Positions 61,665 through 64,000 of a DNA stretch of 64,000 nt are shown here, in pieces. How positions within the stretch are numbered: position 1 is the first letter of the stretch; each line of letters opens with the position of its first letter. A program made the translations under genes and the position numbers. Location of the stretch: contig CAVSUY010000015.1 in NCBI GenBank assembly GCA_963731035.1, forward strand, positions 70,003 through 134,002, given 5' to 3'. The notes beneath the pieces were generated by a model. That model made no database searches. It was not told the DNA's origin and worked only from the letters and a program-made list of their open reading frames with translations. Source of the stretch: JAANXG01 sp963731035. GTDB taxonomy: Bacteria > Pseudomonadota > Gammaproteobacteria > Arenicellales > JAANXG01.

Positions 61665-63463
61665 CAGCTGTCTCCACCTGCCGTCGCCTGTTCCTTCCGC
61701 TTCTGCTCGGCCTCCTCGCCAGCCGCGCCGTATGCCCTGACACCCGGCCGCGATTTCGTGATCTTCACTTCCTGGTAGTCGATTCGCGGCTCACCGGACT
61801 CGTTATAAAATGCGAGCGAGTGTTTCAGGAAATTCTCATCATCACGTTCTTCGAAGCCGTCCAGGCGCTGATGCGAGCCACGCGATTCCTTGCGGTTGAT
61901 TGCCGAATGCGCCATCGCCTGCGCCACGTCCAGCTGGAAACCGAGTTCGATGGCCAGCAGCCACTCGGTGTTCCAGCCGCTGGAATGATCGTCGAGGTGA
62001 AGCTTCTGGTAGCGATCCTTCAGCTCGGCGAGCTTGGCACAGGTCGCTTCCATCTCGGCCTCGGTGCGGTAGATACCGCAGCCGTCTTCCATGGTCTTGG
62101 CCATCTCGGTGCGCAGTGTCGAGATGCGATCGCCGCCTTCCGCATTGCGGATGTGCGCGGTGCGATCTGCAATGTCCTTCGCTTGCTTCTCCAACGATTC
62201 CGTCGACAAGTGGTCGTGGCTCTGGGCAAACGACGCCGCCTCCTCGCCGGCTACCTTGCCGAACACGCAAAGCTCGGACAACGAATTGGAACCGAGGCGA
62301 TTGGCGCCATGAATGCCGACACTGGAGCACTCGCCGACCGAATAGAGCCCCGGCAGTGACGCTGCCGTCCTGCCGTCGGCCTGGATGCCGCCCATGGTGT
62401 AGTGCACGGCCGGCAACACCGGGATGCATTCCTTCGCCGGGTCCACGCCGAGGTACATCTCCGCCATCTCGTAGATCTGCGGCAATCGCTCACGCAATTT
62501 CTTCTCGCCGAGGTGGCGCAAGTCGAGGTCCACGTATTCACCGTGCGGGCCGGTCAGGGTGTTGCCCTTCTGCTTCTCGTGCCAGAAGGCCTGGCTGAGC
62601 CGGTCGCGCGGCCCGAGTTCCATTGCCTTGTTGCGTGGCGACGGTTCCGCCGGACCGAGTCCATAATCCTGAAGATAGCGATAGCCGTCCTTGTTCAACA
62701 AGAACCCACCTTCGCCCCGGCATGCTTCCGTGAACAGAAGGCCGGTACCCGGCATGCAGGTCGGGTGATACTGCACGAATTCCATATCGCGAAGCGGTAC
62801 GTCGTGCCGATACGCGAGCGCCATGCCGTCACCGGTGACCGTGCCGCCGTTGGTGTTCTCGCGGAACACGCGACCGGCCCCGCCGGTGGCAATGACCACT
62901 GCCTTCGCCCGGATGATCACGAACTCGCCGCTCGAGACATCTATCACCAGGATGCCGCCGACACGGCCATCCTCTACCAGCAAGTCCACGCAGAAGTATT
63001 CATCGAAGCGACGAATAGACGGGTACTTGATGGACGTCTGGAACAAGGTGTGCAGCATGTGGAAGCCGGTCTTGTCGGCGGCGAACCACGTCCGTTCGAT
63101 CTTCATGCCGCCGAAAGCACGCACGTTGACGTGGCCGTCGGGCTTCCTGCTCCAGGGACAACCCCAGTGTTCCATCTGCGTCAGTTCTTCGCGGCACTGC
63201 GAGACGAAATACTCGACGACGTCCTGTTCGCACAACCAGTCACCCCCGGCGACGGTATCGTTGAAATGATATTCGAGGTCGTCGTGATCCTGGGTCACCG
63301 CGGCGGCGCCACCTTCGGCCGCGACGGTGTGACTACGCATCGGCAACACCTTGGAGATGAGCGCGACATCGAGATCAGGGTTCGATTCCGCGACGGCGAT
63401 CGCCGTCCTGAGTCCGCTGCCACCACCCCCAAGGATGGCGATATCCGCCTTTGTGATTTCCAA
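61664..63463 (-). CDS. frdA: Fumarate reductase flavoprotein subunit FrdA
   Basis: 599 residues from a TTG at 63463 with GAGGAG 7 bp before it; the frame to 63523 adds 20 unlikely residues. FAD-binding ILGGGGSGLRTAIAVAE, the covalent FAD His in MRSHTVAAEGG, active-site HPTCMPGTGLLFTEACRGEG and HYTMGGIQADG are visible. As a 4-subunit QFR it should reduce fumarate in anaerobic respiration, though reverse succinate oxidation is possible. An FNR-like promoter precedes it. Confidence 0.96.
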   Translation of the reverse strand: MEITKADIAILGGGGSGLRTAIAVAESNPDLDVALISKVLPMRSHTVAAEGGAAAVTQDHDDLEYHFNDTVAGGDWLCEQDVVEYFVSQCREELTQMEHWGCPWSRKPDGHVNVRAFGGMKIERTWFAADKTGFHMLHTLFQTSIKYPSIRRFDEYFCVDLLVEDGRVGGILVIDVSSGEFVIIRAKAVVIATGGAGRVFRENTNGGTVTGDGMALAYRHDVPLRDMEFVQYHPTCMPGTGLLFTEACRGEGGFLLNKDGYRYLQDYGLGPAEPSPRNKAMELGPRDRLSQAFWHEKQKGNTLTGPHGEYVDLDLRHLGEKKLRERLPQIYEMAEMYLGVDPAKECIPVLPAVHYTMGGIQADGRTAASLPGLYSVGECSSVGIHGANRLGSNSLSELCVFGKVAGEEAASFAQSHDHLSTESLEKQAKDIADRTAHIRNAEGGDRISTLRTEMAKTMEDGCGIYRTEAEMEATCAKLAELKDRYQKLHLDDHSSGWNTEWLLAIELGFQLDVAQAMAHSAINRKESRGSHQRLDGFEERDDENFLKHSLAFYNESGEPRIDYQEVKITKSRPGVRAYGAAGEEAEQKRKEQATAGGDS

Positions 63464-63501
63464 TGTGTTGCTCCTCTTGCCGGTCCCTGAAAAGTACGGG
63501 C

Positions 63502-63543
63502 AGTGTATGCCTTTGTGCTGCAAAACGGTGTGATGCAGGTCAA
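63502..63543 (-). promoter_or_regulatory. Class II FNR-type promoter of frdABCD
   Basis: On the minus strand TTGACCTGCATCAC (63530-63543) matches FNR half-sites at eight of ten positions. TACACT (63502-63507) is a -10-like hexamer. The spacing puts the FNR box centre at about -41.5, the class II position, with a start site near 63495 and a leader of ~30 nt. Confidence 0.55.
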
Positions 63544-63757
63544 TTCCTGCGCTTTTTCCGGACCCGGCTCTAACGATGCCTTATAGTGGCCAGGGACAGA
63601 ACCGAACTGCCGACACGGAGATTTTCAGTCGAAGGTTGGATTTGAGGCATCAACCTCGCGCTGTCATGCCGCATTGGCCATGTCCAGCCAGAGGGCCCTC
63701 GGACCCGCCCTATTACCGACTAGGCAAAATTCTTTGAAGGGTAGATCGATTGCGTCG

Positions 63758-64000
63758 CTAATGACGCAGCGCTTCGGTCTTTTCCGGAAACAGCCCCGGC
63801 ATCCAGCGGGGCGCGAGGCTCGCCGGGAAGGCGATGCGTAGCGGGGTGCGCGTTGTTTCTGAGGTGAGGACTTCGCGGTCGAGCAAGGCTTTGGTGACAC
63901 CCCTGGCCTGGCGATCGCTGGCACCGAGTATTCCGGCGAATTTAGCGCGCGGGAGCTCACCGCGATAGAGAACGGCCTCGAGAACTGCGTGAATTCCAGC
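63758..64000 (-). CDS. Fic-family protein, C-terminal winged-helix part (cut by window edge)
   Basis: The minus strand is open from the window end to TAG at 63758-63760, 80 residues. AVLEAVLYRGELPRAKFAGI, LGASDRQARGVTKALLDREV and FPASLAPRWMPGLFPEK resemble the C-terminal HTH of many Fic/DOC family proteins. The catalytic motif would lie outside the window. It has no start codon inside. Confidence 0.7.
   Translation of the reverse strand, partial: AGIHAVLEAVLYRGELPRAKFAGILGASDRQARGVTKALLDREVLTSETTRTPLRIAFPASLAPRWMPGLFPEKTEALRH

Noticed and set aside
63664..63960. 98-codon minus-strand frame near the window end
   Set aside because: Another minus-strand frame over the same bases encodes the recognisable Fic C-terminal domain.

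Overview
The window reads as a chromosomal segment of a high-GC gammaproteobacterium. The evidence is bamD, the aat-bpt-infA cluster, lexA with a CTG-N10-CAG box, a Pseudomonas-like minor-pilin operon (pilV-W-X-Y1-E), frdABCD and E. coli-type tRNAs. I cannot name the genus; the abundant dispersed palindromes are of a type common in Xanthomonadales, Chromatiales and pseudomonads. Layout of the core part (1-44.7 kb): an MFS transporter tail; clpB with a near-consensus sigma-32 promoter; an HD-GYP + EAL c-di-GMP pair (the HD-GYP gene frameshifted); an acyl-CoA/ACP synthetase next to a broken PlsC-type acyltransferase; nadC; pgeF-rluD; bamD followed by a 102-bp tandem array; nadE; a MITE-like element; a COG3146 GNAT protein; aat-bpt-infA (N-degron tagging); autoregulated lexA; PduO adenosyltransferase and BtuF (cobalamin); ampD; tRNA-Thr; a GspH/FimT pseudopilin; a Fur-family regulator; the pilVWXY1E operon preceded by helically phased AlgR-like sites, with pilY1 heavily broken; murJ-DUF2203-ribF-ileS-lspA; rpsT; rplU-rpmA-obgE-proB; and ispB. 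A dispersed REP-like palindrome (13 full or near-full cores) decorates gene ends. In two places it coincides with a stop codon or supplies the last codons of a gene. The accessory part starts at tRNA-Pro(CGG) at 44.6 kb. A 45-bp copy of the tRNA 3' end recurs exactly at 47.8 kb and with one mismatch over 35 bp at 56.2 kb, and each copy abuts a leftover integrase C-terminus. This suggests two tandem integrated islands whose integrases have decayed. Island 1 carries a Fic protein, a small membrane/sunset-domain protein and an HNH nuclease. Island 2 carries a HAD phosphatase, an MgtC/DUF4010 membrane protein and ugpB-A-E-gpsA-ugpC (glycerol-3-phosphate uptake plus GpsA), with FNR/ANR-like boxes upstream of its transcription units. 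Beyond it lie OsmC, a GcvT/DmdA-like demethylase, an Lrp regulator broken at a G9 tract, an IS91 remnant, a Tat-type secreted protein and a truncated recombinase. The window ends with frdABCD, preceded by a plausible class II FNR promoter, and the C-terminus of another Fic-family protein. Three themes stand out: cell-envelope and translation housekeeping; surface attachment with c-di-GMP and pili (including damaged genes); and an integrated low-oxygen/phosphoglycerol cargo region. Reading-frame lesions cluster strikingly in pilY1. Whether they are real decay or unpolished assembly error cannot be settled from the sequence alone.
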